A DNA stretch of 64,000 nucleotides. Origin: Anaeromonas sp052088025 (GTDB lineage: Bacteria; Bacillota; Clostridia; Tissierellales; SIT17). Under the pieces are notes generated by a model that searched no databases, was not told where the DNA came from, and saw only the letters and a program-made list of their open reading frames with translations. Location of the stretch: NCBI RefSeq assembly GCF_052088025.1, contig NZ_JBQCYD010000008.1:4069-68068 (forward strand), given 5' to 3'. Made by a program: the position numbers and the translations under genes. Shown piece after piece: positions 18,042 through 26,701 of this stretch; positions within the stretch are counted from its first letter, which is position 1; each line of letters starts with the position of its first letter.

Positions 18042-19226
18042 TCATGCTACTTTATCTTTTCCTATTTTTGTTTTTGCAAATTTATTTATTATAATTGCTA
18101 TAGCTCCATCACCTGTAACATTTGTTGCAGTACCAAAACTATCCTGTGCAAAGTGAAGTGCTATCATTAGAGCTTGTTTTTGAGCTCCAAAACCAAGCAT
18201 AGTTTCAAGTAGTCCAAGTGCTGCAACTACTCCTCCCCCAGGTATACCAGGAGCTGCAACCATTGTAACACCAAGTGCTAATACAAATGGAAACATTACT
18301 GCAAATGTAGGAGTATTACCATTCATGAGCATTACACCCATTGAAGCAAGAACTAGAGTTATTGTATCTCCAGCCAAGTGAATTGTAGCTCCAAGTGGTA
18401 TTACAAAATCTACAATATCTTCTTCTAAATCATTTTTACGAGCACACTCTAATGTAACTGGTATCGTTGCTGCTGATGATTGAGTACCAAGAGCTGTAAA
18501 ATAAGCAGGAAGCATATTTTTTATGCTTTTAACAGGGTTTTTTCCTGTATATAAAAATGCTATTGTATATTGTACTATTATATATATTATTTGTAATGTT
18601 ATTAAAAGTATAAAAACGGATGAAAAAGTTTTAATTGTATTGAAAATTTCACCTGTTGCAGTAATTTTAGAAAATATACTTGCTATATATGGAGGAATAA
18701 GTGGGATTAAAACATATTTTATTACTCCTTGGATAATAGACTGAAAATCTTGCATAACTTCAAGTAATTTTTGCCTTTTAATATAAGCCATACCAAGACC
18801 TAAAACAAATGCTGTTACAAGTGCTGTCATAACTCCCATCATAGGATCTATTATTACTTCAAAATACGGTGTTACATTTACTTTGCTAACTTCTGTTAAA
18901 TCTGCTGTAGTTATAACATTAGGTAATATAAATGACCCTATAAAAAATGCCATAACACCTGCTACAACTGCAGAAACATATGCAAATAATGCTGTTATAC
19001 CAAGTAACTTACCTGCTCCTCTACCTAGTTCTGCAATACCTGGAGCTACGAAACCTATTATTACTAAGGGAATAATAAAGTTAAGAAAATTACTAAATAA
19101 ACTACCAAATGTACTTAAAATACGTACTACTAAATAATTATCAAATTGTTTAGAAATAAGTCCAATAACTATACCTAATATAATTCCTATAATAAGCTTA
19201 GGCAACAATCCAATCTTTTTCATCAT
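18042..19226 (-). CDS. dicarboxylate/amino acid:cation symporter (DAACS family)
   Basis: A 394-aa secondary transporter of the glutamate/dicarboxylate (SLC1-like) fold. Signatures are the serine-rich re-entrant loop ALGTQSSAATIPVTLECA (about 245), the region PLGATIHLAGDTITL (about 277), PGIPGGGVVAAL (about 325) and the C-terminal DSFGTATNVTGDGAIA. Two tandem ATG codons (19226 and 19223) fit the GGAAGTG ribosome site. Substrates of the family are Glu, Asp, Ser/Thr or C4-dicarboxylates; the sequence alone does not decide. It is monocistronic and divergent from the SleB-type gene. Confidence 0.87.
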   Translation of the reverse strand: MMKKIGLLPKLIIGIILGIVIGLISKQFDNYLVVRILSTFGSLFSNFLNFIIPLVIIGFVAPGIAELGRGAGKLLGITALFAYVSAVVAGVMAFFIGSFILPNVITTADLTEVSKVNVTPYFEVIIDPMMGVMTALVTAFVLGLGMAYIKRQKLLEVMQDFQSIIQGVIKYVLIPLIPPYIASIFSKITATGEIFNTIKTFSSVFILLITLQIIYIIVQYTIAFLYTGKNPVKSIKNMLPAYFTALGTQSSAATIPVTLECARKNDLEEDIVDFVIPLGATIHLAGDTITLVLASMGVMLMNGNTPTFAVMFPFVLALGVTMVAAPGIPGGGVVAALGLLETMLGFGAQKQALMIALHFAQDSFGTATNVTGDGAIAIIINKFAKTKIGKDKVA

Positions 19227-19381
19227 TTCACTTCCTTTTTTTATATATTTTGAAAATTCTTATTCTAATTATATTTTATTAAAGTAAAATTTGCAAGAAA
19301 AACTTTTAAAAAAACTTAACAAGGGTATAATTTATACTACTTGGTAAAATATGTACTATATTTAAAAAGAGGTGAAAATAA

Positions 19382-20008
19382 ATGAAAAATAAATTATTTA
19401 TCATTATCCTACTAATTACTATTTTATTTTCTAATTATACATTCGCACAAAATTTTACATTAAATCACAATAAAGTTAAAGATAGTTTAACTTATTTCTA
19501 TGACAATAAGTCCATAAAATATAAAAATGTTAATGGAAAAATATATCCTTTTGGCGTACTTGGAGTTTATGAAACAAACAATAAAAATTTATATAGTTCT
19601 CGATCAGTAAATAGTATTAGTTTAATAAATAAAAATTATTCATATGATGATTTCTATTGGTTATCTAGAATTATACATGCAGAATCAGAAGGTGAATCAT
19701 ATACAGGTAAGGTTGCAGTAGGAAGTGTAGTAATAAATCGTATAAACTCAAGGCATTTTCCAAATACAATGAAAGGAGTTATATTTGAAAAAAATAAAAC
19801 TCTGGCACAATTTACTCCTATATCTACAGGTTCTATAATAAATACACCATCAGAAGAAAGTATGAGTGCGGCAATAGATGTTTTAAAAGGTTCAAGACCT
19901 GTTGGCAATGCATTGTTTTTCTTAAATCCAGCTACTGCAAGCTCTAATTGGATAATAAATAATAGAAATCTTATAAAAAAAATAGACAATCATATGTTTT
20001 ATGATTAA
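19382..20008 (+). CDS. SleB/CwlJ-type cell wall hydrolase, secreted
   Basis: A 208-aa protein with an N-terminal signal peptide (residues 1-22, cleavage near TFAQN). Its C-terminal Hydrolase_2 domain (about 92-208) starts with FYWLSRIIHAESEGESYTGK, whose Glu residues are the catalytic type in SleB/CwlJ lytic enzymes. GKVAVGSVVINRINSRHFP and ALFFLNP complete the domain. The family degrades spore-cortex or vegetative peptidoglycan; the lack of a separate peptidoglycan-binding domain is CwlJ-like, but CwlJ lacks a signal peptide. GAGGTG lies 7 nt before the ATG. Confidence 0.88.
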   Translation: MKNKLFIIILLITILFSNYTFAQNFTLNHNKVKDSLTYFYDNKSIKYKNVNGKIYPFGVLGVYETNNKNLYSSRSVNSISLINKNYSYDDFYWLSRIIHAESEGESYTGKVAVGSVVINRINSRHFPNTMKGVIFEKNKTLAQFTPISTGSIINTPSEESMSAAIDVLKGSRPVGNALFFLNPATASSNWIINNRNLIKKIDNHMFYD

Positions 20009-20011
20009 TAT

Positions 20012-20055
20012 AAAAAAAGGTTTAGATATTGAGCTCAATATCTAAACCTTTTTTT
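20012..20055. terminator. bidirectional terminator between convergent genes
   Basis: A perfect 44-bp palindrome, half-arm AAAAAAAGGTTTAGATATTG plus AG, centred on GAGCTC. It serves the plus-strand hydrolase and the minus-strand hydrogenase-like gene and overlaps the latter's stop. Confidence 0.92.
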
Positions 20056-21514
20056 ATATTTTTCTTGTAAGACTGATGCTTTCTTTATCAAATATACTAA
20101 TAGATTTTTTAGCTTTACCTTCTCTTGCAAGTTTACCATAATTATCTACCTCACGTCTGTCTTTAGGTCCATGACTAAGGGATGCAGCTCCCCCTATACA
20201 TCCTCCTTTACAAGCCATTCCTTCTATAAATGTTTTATCTATTTTTTTGAATTTAGTAAGCTTAAGAGCTTTATCACATTCTTCTATGCCATCACAACTT
20301 ATAGGTCTAAAATCTACCTCTATTGCTTCTTCATTTAAAATGTGTTCTATAGCTTGGGCCAGGCCTCCAGTTCTAGCAAATATTCTACCAAAAAATGAAG
20401 CATTATTTAAAAGACCATCTTCACATTTTTCTAAATCAATATCTGCGGCATCAAGCATTGATACAAGTTCTTCAAATGTAATTACATAATCAGTATCATT
20501 TTTTAAATCTTCTTTTTTAATTTCCATTTTCTTAGCTGTACAAGGACCTATAAATACAACCTTCGCTTTATCATCTATCTTTTTAATGATTCTTGATATG
20601 GCTATCATTGGTGATACAGTAGTTGATACTTTATCCTTCAATTTAGGATAATTAGTTTCTACATATGAAACAAAGGCTGGACAACAAGAACTTGTTATAG
20701 TACCTTTTTCTCCTATATTTTCTGCATATTCTTCTGCCTCATGTAGTGTAACCATATCAGCACCTAGTGCTACTTCAATAACATCCTTAAATCCTAATTT
20801 TTTTATTCCACTCACAACTTGCTCTATATTTACATAAGTAAATTGACTAGATATTGCAGGAGCTATTATAGCATATACATTTAAATCAGGATTGTTTTGT
20901 GACTTTTTCAATAAATTTAAAGTATCTACAATATATGATTTATCCATTATTGCACCAAAAGGACATTGATATACACATGCGCCACATTGTATACATTTTT
21001 CATTATTAATTTCTGCTTTTTTATTTTCATTTATTGAAAGTGCTCCTGCATTACATGCACGTCTACAAGGTCTCATGACATCCGAAATAGCATTATATGG
21101 ACAGGCATTTTTGCATTTTCCACATTCAATACATTTATTTTGATCAATATATGCTCTATGATTTATAAAATGAATTGCATTCCTTGGACAAACATCAGTA
21201 CATCTATGAGCAAGACACCCACGACAAGCCTCAGTTACTACAAACCTATCAATAGGACATTCTTCACATGCCTCATCTAATACCTCTATTACATTTTCGT
21301 TTTCCTTATCTCCACCTAAAGCTAATCTCACACGTTCCACAGTTATTGCTCTTTCTTTGTGTATACAGCATCTAGTTCTTGGTTCTGGACCTGGATCTAT
21401 TACTTCTGGAATATTATCTATTTGTTCTTCAAGTTCACCATTTATTGTAAGTCTTGATACTTCTCTTAAAACTTCATATTTTATCTCTTGAACATAATTT
21501 TCAAATCTTCTCAT
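20054..21514 (-). CDS. [FeFe]-hydrogenase-like protein, group B type, with ferredoxin domains
   Basis: A 486-aa iron-sulfur protein. The N-terminal third is Cys-rich (CRGCLAHRCTDVCP, CIECGKCKNACP, CIQCGACVYQCP), indicating several [4Fe-4S] clusters. The catalytic H-cluster region shows L1 as TSSCCPAFVSYVE (about 265), L2 as IGPCTAKKMEI (about 315) and L3 as EGMACKGGCIGG (about 435). These differ from group A enzymes (TSCCPxW, MPCxxKxxE, MACPGGC) and fit monomeric group B hydrogenases. It would transfer electrons between ferredoxin and protons. It stands alone behind a strong promoter. Activity is not proven for this group. Confidence 0.87.
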   Translation of the reverse strand: MRRFENYVQEIKYEVLREVSRLTINGELEEQIDNIPEVIDPGPEPRTRCCIHKERAITVERVRLALGGDKENENVIEVLDEACEECPIDRFVVTEACRGCLAHRCTDVCPRNAIHFINHRAYIDQNKCIECGKCKNACPYNAISDVMRPCRRACNAGALSINENKKAEINNEKCIQCGACVYQCPFGAIMDKSYIVDTLNLLKKSQNNPDLNVYAIIAPAISSQFTYVNIEQVVSGIKKLGFKDVIEVALGADMVTLHEAEEYAENIGEKGTITSSCCPAFVSYVETNYPKLKDKVSTTVSPMIAISRIIKKIDDKAKVVFIGPCTAKKMEIKKEDLKNDTDYVITFEELVSMLDAADIDLEKCEDGLLNNASFFGRIFARTGGLAQAIEHILNEEAIEVDFRPISCDGIEECDKALKLTKFKKIDKTFIEGMACKGGCIGGAASLSHGPKDRREVDNYGKLAREGKAKKSISIFDKESISLTRKI

Positions 21515-21598
21515 ATTTTCACCCCATCATTAGAAATAATTTACCTTTATTTATTTCATTATCTTTATTATTAAATCCCTATATTCTATTATACTTAA

Positions 21599-21627
21599 AG
21601 TATAAGATATTGTTATTTTTTTGTCAA
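21599..21627 (-). promoter_or_regulatory. promoter of the hydrogenase-like gene
   Basis: Minus-strand consensus -35 TTGACA (21622-21627), 17-nt spacer and -10 TATACT (21599-21604), 85 bp before the start codon. Confidence 0.82.
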
Positions 21628-21748
21628 TAAAAATATTCAATATTCTTGTTAAGAAATTGTAATTTATTTAACAAGCGTTTTGAATTGTGTGAAATTTAAA
21701 AGTAAGGGTAAAATATATGTATTATAAAAATGGATTAGAGGTGATTTT

Positions 21749-22453
21749 TTGAAAAAAATAAGCAAAAAAATAATATTAATATCTATCATAGTTTTTCTTA
21801 TTGCCATAGTTAGTGGTATAGTGGTATATTTAAATGACTCTTATGAAGCTGATAAAGAAGCCTTAAATATTTTAAAAAATGAAAATATAGATTTTTATGA
21901 AGATGAAAAAATCATTGTATTTAAAGCAAATAAAGAAAAAAATTTAGATAAAGGGTTCATATTTTATCCTGGAGGAAAAGTTGAATATAGGTCATATGCC
22001 CCTTTGTTAAATAAATTAGCAGAGGAAGGTTTGACTTCTGTTATAGTTAAAATGCCATTTAATCTAGCAGTATTTGATATAGATGGTGCACTAGATGTAT
22101 TTTCTTTAGTTCCTGAAATAGAAAATTGGTATATAGGAGGTCATTCATTAGGTGGGGCTATGGCAAGCAGTCTTATTGCAGAAAATGAAAATAATTTACA
22201 AGGCTTGATATTGCTAGCAGCCTATCCTACAGAAAAAATAGACAAACCTATTATAAGTATTTATGGAACTAATGATAAAGTACTAGATAAGTCTATGATT
22301 GATGAAGATTATGAAGTGATTAAAATTCAAGGTGGAAATCATGCTTATTTTGGGAATTATGATGAACAAAAAGGAGATGGTAAATCTTCAATTTCAAGAG
22401 AAGAACAACAAGATATAGCAGTTGATGCTATTATTGAATTTGTTAAACAATAA
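21749..22453 (+). CDS. alpha/beta hydrolase, membrane-anchored
   Basis: A 234-aa protein beginning at TTG 21749, 7 nt after AGAGGTGA. Residues 7-28 form a single membrane anchor or uncleaved signal. The hydrolase core has YIGGHSLGGAMASSL (nucleophile Ser in GHSLG, about residue 134), an acidic position near YGTNDKVLD and a C-terminal His in QGGNHAYFGNY. The arrangement matches the dienelactone-hydrolase-like Abhydrolase_5 group. The substrate is unknown. It is followed 17 bp later by the TraX-family gene, and the two are probably cotranscribed. Confidence 0.82.
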   Translation: MKKISKKIILISIIVFLIAIVSGIVVYLNDSYEADKEALNILKNENIDFYEDEKIIVFKANKEKNLDKGFIFYPGGKVEYRSYAPLLNKLAEEGLTSVIVKMPFNLAVFDIDGALDVFSLVPEIENWYIGGHSLGGAMASSLIAENENNLQGLILLAAYPTEKIDKPIISIYGTNDKVLDKSMIDEDYEVIKIQGGNHAYFGNYDEQKGDGKSSISREEQQDIAVDAIIEFVKQ

Positions 22454-22482
22454 ATAATTTTAACTAATAAATGGGGAATATT

Positions 22483-23133
22483 ATGAATGTATTTGTATTA
22501 AAATTAATAGCACTTATAACAATGATAATTGATCACTATGGGGCTATTTTTCATCATAATGAAATAACATTTAGAATTATAGGAAGAATAGCCTTTCCAA
22601 TATATGCATTTTTAATAGTAGAAGGTTTTATACATACTTCTGATATAAAAAAATATGCTAAAAGACTTTTGATATTTGCATTTTTATCTGAAATTCCATT
22701 TGATTATGCTATTTTTGGTGAAATAAACTTTGCTCATCAAAATATATTTTTTGAATTATTTATAGGTATTGTAGCTCTTTATTATATAGAAAAAAAAGAA
22801 ATATTATCACAACAAATTTCAATAATATTTATTGCTGGTTTAATATCTACTTTATTGATGTTTGATTATAATTTGTTGGGAATAATATATATTTGTACTT
22901 TTTATTTGACAAAGGATTTATCTAAAAATAAGAGATTTTCATTTGTTTTAGTTACAATTTTTATATCTAATCTTTTAATATCATCATCTCTTCAACAATA
23001 TTCTTTAATTTCCATTTTATTTATATATATATATAACAATGAAATAGGACCAAAGAATAAGGTTATACAATTTTTATTTTATCTATCATATCCTCTTCAT
23101 TTAATTATATTTGCTATAATGAGATTTTATTAA
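22483..23133 (+). CDS. TraX family membrane protein (putative acyltransferase)
   Basis: A 216-aa polytopic protein. I prefer the ATG at 22483 (MNVFVLKLIA), 6 nt after GGGG, over the in-frame ATG at 22471. The N-terminal LKLIALITMIIDHYGAIF with its conserved Asp-His, followed by RIIGRIAFPIYAFLIVEGF and YAKRLLIFAFLSEIPFDYA, is typical of TraX/PF05857. Seven to eight membrane segments are predicted. E. coli TraX acetylates F pilin; chromosomal Firmicutes homologues have no assigned substrate, and no conjugation genes are nearby. Confidence 0.85.
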   Translation: MNVFVLKLIALITMIIDHYGAIFHHNEITFRIIGRIAFPIYAFLIVEGFIHTSDIKKYAKRLLIFAFLSEIPFDYAIFGEINFAHQNIFFELFIGIVALYYIEKKEILSQQISIIFIAGLISTLLMFDYNLLGIIYICTFYLTKDLSKNKRFSFVLVTIFISNLLISSSLQQYSLISILFIYIYNNEIGPKNKVIQFLFYLSYPLHLIIFAIMRFY

Positions 23134-23163
23134 AGCCTTGATTTCAATTGAAATCAAGGCTTT
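23132..23163. terminator. bidirectional terminator, copy 1 of a repeated palindrome
   Basis: Perfect 32-bp palindrome with half-arm AAAGCCTTGATTTCAA, between the convergent TraX and gdhA genes. The same core recurs at 25111 and 31538. Confidence 0.88.
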
Positions 23164-23190
23164 AATATATAAACTTAATTTTATTCTATT

Positions 23191-24456
23191 TTAGTACCAG
23201 CCTCTTAAACTCATAACATCTGCTACCTTTTTAACTGAAATCATGTAAGCTGCATCTCTAATACTTACATTGTATTCTTCACTTAAATCCCATATGTCAT
23301 TAAATGCATTTACCATTTTAGTTTCTTGCTTTTCTTCTACTTCTTTTTCTGACCAATAGTATCCATATCTATTTTGAACCCACTCAAAGTAAGATACAGT
23401 AACTCCACCAGCATTTGCAAGTATATCTGGAGCAACTACTACTCCTTTTTCTTTAAGAATTGCATCTGCAGCTGGTGTAATAGGACCATTTGCAGCTTCA
23501 CAAACTAATTTAGCTTTTATTACTTTAGCTTCTTTTTCTTGAATTGCATTTTCAAGAGCAGCAGGCATGAATATATCTACTTCTAATTCCCAGAATTCTT
23601 CTAATGAGATTTTCTTTGCCTTAGGAAAATCAATAAGATTTTTATTTGCATCCATGTACTCTGCCATCTCATTAAAATCTAATCCATCAGCATTATATAT
23701 TGCATATGTTCCAACAGAAGGAGCCCATTCAGCTATAGCAACAATGTTTGCACCTTGTCTTTCCACATTTTTAACAGTATATCTACCAACATTTCCAAAA
23801 CCTTGAATTGCAACATTAGCTTTTTTCATATCTATTCCTAATTTTTTTGCAGCTTCTCTAGCTACTATACTTACACCAAATCCAGTAGCTTCATTTCTTC
23901 CTTGAGAACCTCCCCATGAAACTGGTTTACCTGTAAGTACACCCATATTGTTTTGTCCAGTTAATTTTATATATTCATCTACCATCCATGCCATTACTTG
24001 ACCATTACTTCCAACATCAGGAGCTGGAACATCTATCTTTTCCCCTAAATATTTGTATAGTCCTTGTACATATCCTCTAGATAATTTTTCAAGTTCATTC
24101 TTTGATAATGTAGCAGGATCTACTGTGATACCGCCTTTTCCACCACCATAAGGAACGTCCATTACTCCACATTTGAATGTCATCCATACAGATAGAGCTT
24201 TTACTTCATCTGGATTAACTCCTGGATGGAATCTGATTCCTCCCTTTCCTGGACCTATAGCATCATTATGTAATGATCTGTATCCTTTAAATGATTTAAT
24301 ACTACCATCATCCATTTTTACAGGAATTGATATTTCTATAATTCTTTTTGGTTCTTTTAATAATTCATACACATTTTCTCCAAGCTTTAATACTTCACAT
24401 GCTTTTTTCACTTGCAGTTGAGCACTTTCTAACGGATTTAGATTTTCTTTTGACAT
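23191..24456 (-). CDS. gdhA: glutamate dehydrogenase
   Basis: Oxidative deamination of glutamate to 2-oxoglutarate with NAD(P). I place the start at ATG 24456 (MSKENLNPLES), 9 nt after GGAGG, giving 421 aa, the usual size of the hexameric catabolic enzyme. The frame extends upstream to 24495 without a ribosome site. Motifs include GPGKGGIRFHPGV, the catalytic-lysine region PYGGGKGGITVDP, PAPDVGSNGQVMAWM, and the dinucleotide fold GFGNVGRYT. The gene ends with MSLRGWY. A cre site overlaps its promoter, so it is likely repressed by CcpA when sugars are available. Confidence 0.94.
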   Translation of the reverse strand: MSKENLNPLESAQLQVKKACEVLKLGENVYELLKEPKRIIEISIPVKMDDGSIKSFKGYRSLHNDAIGPGKGGIRFHPGVNPDEVKALSVWMTFKCGVMDVPYGGGKGGITVDPATLSKNELEKLSRGYVQGLYKYLGEKIDVPAPDVGSNGQVMAWMVDEYIKLTGQNNMGVLTGKPVSWGGSQGRNEATGFGVSIVAREAAKKLGIDMKKANVAIQGFGNVGRYTVKNVERQGANIVAIAEWAPSVGTYAIYNADGLDFNEMAEYMDANKNLIDFPKAKKISLEEFWELEVDIFMPAALENAIQEKEAKVIKAKLVCEAANGPITPAADAILKEKGVVVAPDILANAGGVTVSYFEWVQNRYGYYWSEKEVEEKQETKMVNAFNDIWDLSEEYNVSIRDAAYMISVKKVADVMSLRGWY

Positions 24457-24506
24457 CAAATAAAACCTCCATTTAAAATGATTTTTATATATCATGTTTA
24501 ATAAGA

Positions 24507-24543
24507 TTTTAGCATACTAAAAAGGTTTTGTAAACGCTTTCAA
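24507..24543 (-). promoter_or_regulatory. gdhA promoter with overlapping cre (CcpA) site
   Basis: Minus-strand -35 TTTACA (24530-24535), 17-nt spacer and extended -10 TGCTAAAAT (hexamer 24507-24512). The 16-mer TTGTAAACGCTTTCAA at 24528-24543 is a full match to the catabolite-responsive-element consensus WTGNAARCGNWWWCAW and covers the -35. Binding there would repress. Confidence 0.8.
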
Positions 24544-24546
24544 CAA

Positions 24547-24589
24547 AATCTTAATAATATTAAATCTTTTTACTAATATTATTAAGATT
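24547..24589. repeat. inverted repeat upstream of gdhA
   Basis: Perfect 16-bp arms AATCTTAATAATATTA / TAATATTATTAAGATT separated by 11 bp, directly upstream of the cre site; a partial third half (TTAATAATCTT) follows at 24590-24600. It lies between divergent promoters, so it may be a regulator-binding site or simply AT-rich DNA. Confidence 0.5.
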
Positions 24590-24616
24590 TTAATAATCTT
24601 TAAATGTAATACATGT

Positions 24617-24645
24617 TTGACATCTCAATATTCTAATGTTATTAT
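24617..24645 (+). promoter_or_regulatory. promoter of the small membrane protein/XRE pair
   Basis: Plus-strand -35 TTGACA (24617-24622), 17-nt spacer, -10 TATTAT (24640-24645) preceded by TG. A ribosome site AAAGGAG follows at 24681-24687. Confidence 0.75.
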
Positions 24646-24724
24646 AAAAATGTAAAAAAGGTTTTACTTTTGAATTCTTGAAAGGAGTTTTGAAATTGAA
24701 AAAGGCTTTAGAAAAATCGACGAA

Positions 24725-24922
24725 ATGGAAATGCAAATCAGTTTAGTATCGATGAAATGGGCATGGTTTTATACTGTAATCTTTTTATTTGTTTGGACAA
24801 TTGTAGATTATATAAATACTGGTGAAATGGGCTTAGCATTTTTTCTATTTATCACTCAAAATCTTGTTCATTTAGGTATTCAAACTTATATGAAATGGAA
24901 ACTTGGAAAAGATGAAAAATAA
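24725..24922 (+). CDS. small two-helix membrane protein
   Basis: A 65-aa protein with two hydrophobic segments (about residues 12-28 and 35-55) and a basic C-terminus (MKWKLGKDEK). No family recognised with confidence. The ATG has no good ribosome site of its own. The strong AAAGGAG at 24681 instead fits a TTG at 24696 in another frame, which encodes 16 residues (KKALEKSTKWKCKSV) and stops inside this gene. Either that is a coupled leader peptide or the gene carries a frameshift. The 3' end overlaps the XRE regulator, a common arrangement for small regulator/membrane-protein pairs. Confidence 0.6.
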   Translation: MEMQISLVSMKWAWFYTVIFLFVWTIVDYINTGEMGLAFFLFITQNLVHLGIQTYMKWKLGKDEK

Positions 24923-25106
24923 TATAAAAAAATTAAGAAAAGAACTTAAACTTAGACAAGAAGATGTAGCAAGTTCAGTAGGTGTAACAAGGCAAACAAT
25001 TAATGCTATTGAAAATGATAAATATGATCCATCACTAGAACTCGCAATGAAACTTGCCATACTACTTAATACTAAAGTTGAAGAATTATTTATACTTGAA
25101 AAATAG
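24912..25106 (+). CDS. XRE-family helix-turn-helix regulator, small
   Basis: A 64-aa protein that is almost entirely an HTH_3 domain: RKELKLRQEDVASSVGVTRQ followed by TINAIENDKYDPSLELAMKLA. This is the YozG-type single-domain regulator. The start is probably ATG 24912, inside the last codons of the small membrane protein gene; a TTG at 24903 is also in frame. Overlap with the membrane gene suggests translational coupling and a shared function, perhaps local autoregulation. A palindromic terminator follows at once. Confidence 0.85.
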   Translation: MKNNIKKLRKELKLRQEDVASSVGVTRQTINAIENDKYDPSLELAMKLAILLNTKVEELFILEK

Positions 25107-25110
25107 CATT

Positions 25111-25152
25111 ATAAAAGCCTTGATTTTCAATTGAAAATCAAGGCTTTTATAA
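25111..25152. terminator. bidirectional terminator, copy 2 of a repeated palindrome
   Basis: Near-perfect 42-bp palindrome, half-arm TATAAAAGCCTTGATTTTCA plus A, between the XRE gene and the convergent SulP gene. Coordinates could be off by one base. Confidence 0.88.
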
Positions 25153-25173
25153 ATTATATTGTATTTTATGAAA

Positions 25174-26515
25174 TCAACCTTTATACTGACCAGCTATAAT
25201 AGTAGACTTATCTATATTAACACATGTGATATCTTTAGCATTTTCAAAAAGTTTATTATAATCTTCACTAAGACGTATTAAAGTCATTTTCTTTCCTTCA
25301 TTATGATATTTTTCTGCTATTTTATCAATTCCTTCAATAGCAGAGTGATCCATTACCTTAGCATATTTAAAATCAACTATAACATTTTCAGGATCATTAT
25401 TAATATCAAATAACTCCTTATAATTTAATACAGATCCAAAAAATATAGATCCATTAATTTTATATGTTTTAGAACCATCTTCATTATTTTCTATATTTAC
25501 ATATATAACTTTTCCCTTTTCCCAAGCAAACATTAGTGCTGATAATATAACTCCTACAATTACCGCTGTTGCTAAATCTGCAAATATTGTAATTATACTA
25601 ACTACTATTATAACTAAAATATCCTGTATAGGCACTTTTTTTCTATATCTTAAACTTTGCCATTCAAATGTTCCAACTACAACCATGAACATTACTCCAA
25701 CTAAAGATGCTAGTGGAATTGTATTTATAATTCTAGAACCAAACATTATAAACATTAATAATGAAAAAGATGCTACTAATCCAGATAATCTAGTTCTACC
25801 ACCAGATTTTATATTAATAATAGATTGACCTATCATAGCATCTCCACCCATTCCACCAAAAAAACCATTTACTGTATTTGCTATCCCTTGAGCAATACAC
25901 TCCTTATTACTCTTACCTCTAGTATCTGTCATTTCATCAATAACTCTAAGGGTCAGAACCGCTTCGGTTAAACCTACAAGAGATCCAACTATAGCATATG
26001 GAAAAATTATTCTAAGCATATCTATAGTAATTTTTACTTGGGGTATATAAAACTTAGGTAATCCGCCTTTGATCTCCATTCCTGCAAAGTCTTGTACATT
26101 CCTTAAGTGATATCCATTTTTATCTAAAATAACTGCAACAATTGTCATTATAATAATAGCTATTAGACTTGATGGAACAGCTTTTGTATATTTAGGAATA
26201 AAATGAATAATTGCCATAGTGATTACTACAAATAAAAGCATTATTATAATATCTGTTGAAGGAATCCAAGCTTTACTTACAGTTTCAACACCATTTACCA
26301 TAACTGTCTTATCTACCTTAAATAGAGCCCATTGTGATATAAATATTAATATAGATAGTCCATTAAGAAAACCTAACATAACTGGATAAGGTATTATCCT
26401 TGCATACTTACCTAATCCTAATAATCCTATTGATATTTGAATAATTCCCATCAAAACTACAGTGGCAAAAAGATACTCTAAACCATGTTGAGCTATTAAT
26501 GATGCAAAAAATCTC
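25174..26515 (-). pseudogene. SulP-family anion permease, 5'-truncated
   Basis: Encodes the C-terminal part of a SulP transporter: several membrane segments (GKYARIIPYPVMLGFLNGL, the GFFGGMGGDAMIGQ region) and an intact STAS domain (about the last 100 residues, VIVDFKYAKVMDHSAIEG). The open frame from the first ATG is 426 aa, but SulP homology continues upstream in frame (ASLIAQHGLEYLFATVVL) to about 26515, where it ends abruptly at a stop and a terminator-like hairpin. The first two or three membrane helices are missing and no start with a ribosome site is present. It neighbours a carbonic-anhydrase-like gene, so the parent was perhaps a bicarbonate transporter (inference). Confidence 0.78.
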
Positions 26516-26540
26516 CTCGTTTCTTATTCTTATTATCTAA

Positions 26541-26581
26541 AAAAATGCTAGCCCTGATATCTTCCCAGAGATAGCATTTTT
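26541..26581 (-). terminator. terminator-like hairpin at the SulP break point
   Basis: Outer arms AAAAATGCTA / TAGCATTTTT with a small inner stem, followed on the minus strand by seven T. It lies directly before the truncated SulP frame. Confidence 0.65.
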
Positions 26582-26628
26582 ATTTTTTTATTGAGCAATT
26601 AATCTTATATATACTTTTAAATGAATGT

Positions 26629-26677
26629 AAAAGCGTGTTATACTATGAAACAACCTTTCATAGTATAACACACTTTT
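26629..26677 (-). terminator. strong intrinsic terminator of the gamma-CA-like gene
   Basis: A 22-bp stem with one A-C mismatch, core arms GTGTTATACTATGAAA, loop of five bases, then TTTT on the minus strand. Confidence 0.85.
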
Positions 26678-26701
26678 GTATAAGTAGCTATTAATATAAA
26701 T

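Noticed and set aside
21664..21682. Possible cre near AACAAGCGTTTTGAA
   Set aside because: Several consensus positions mismatch and no suitable promoter overlaps it.
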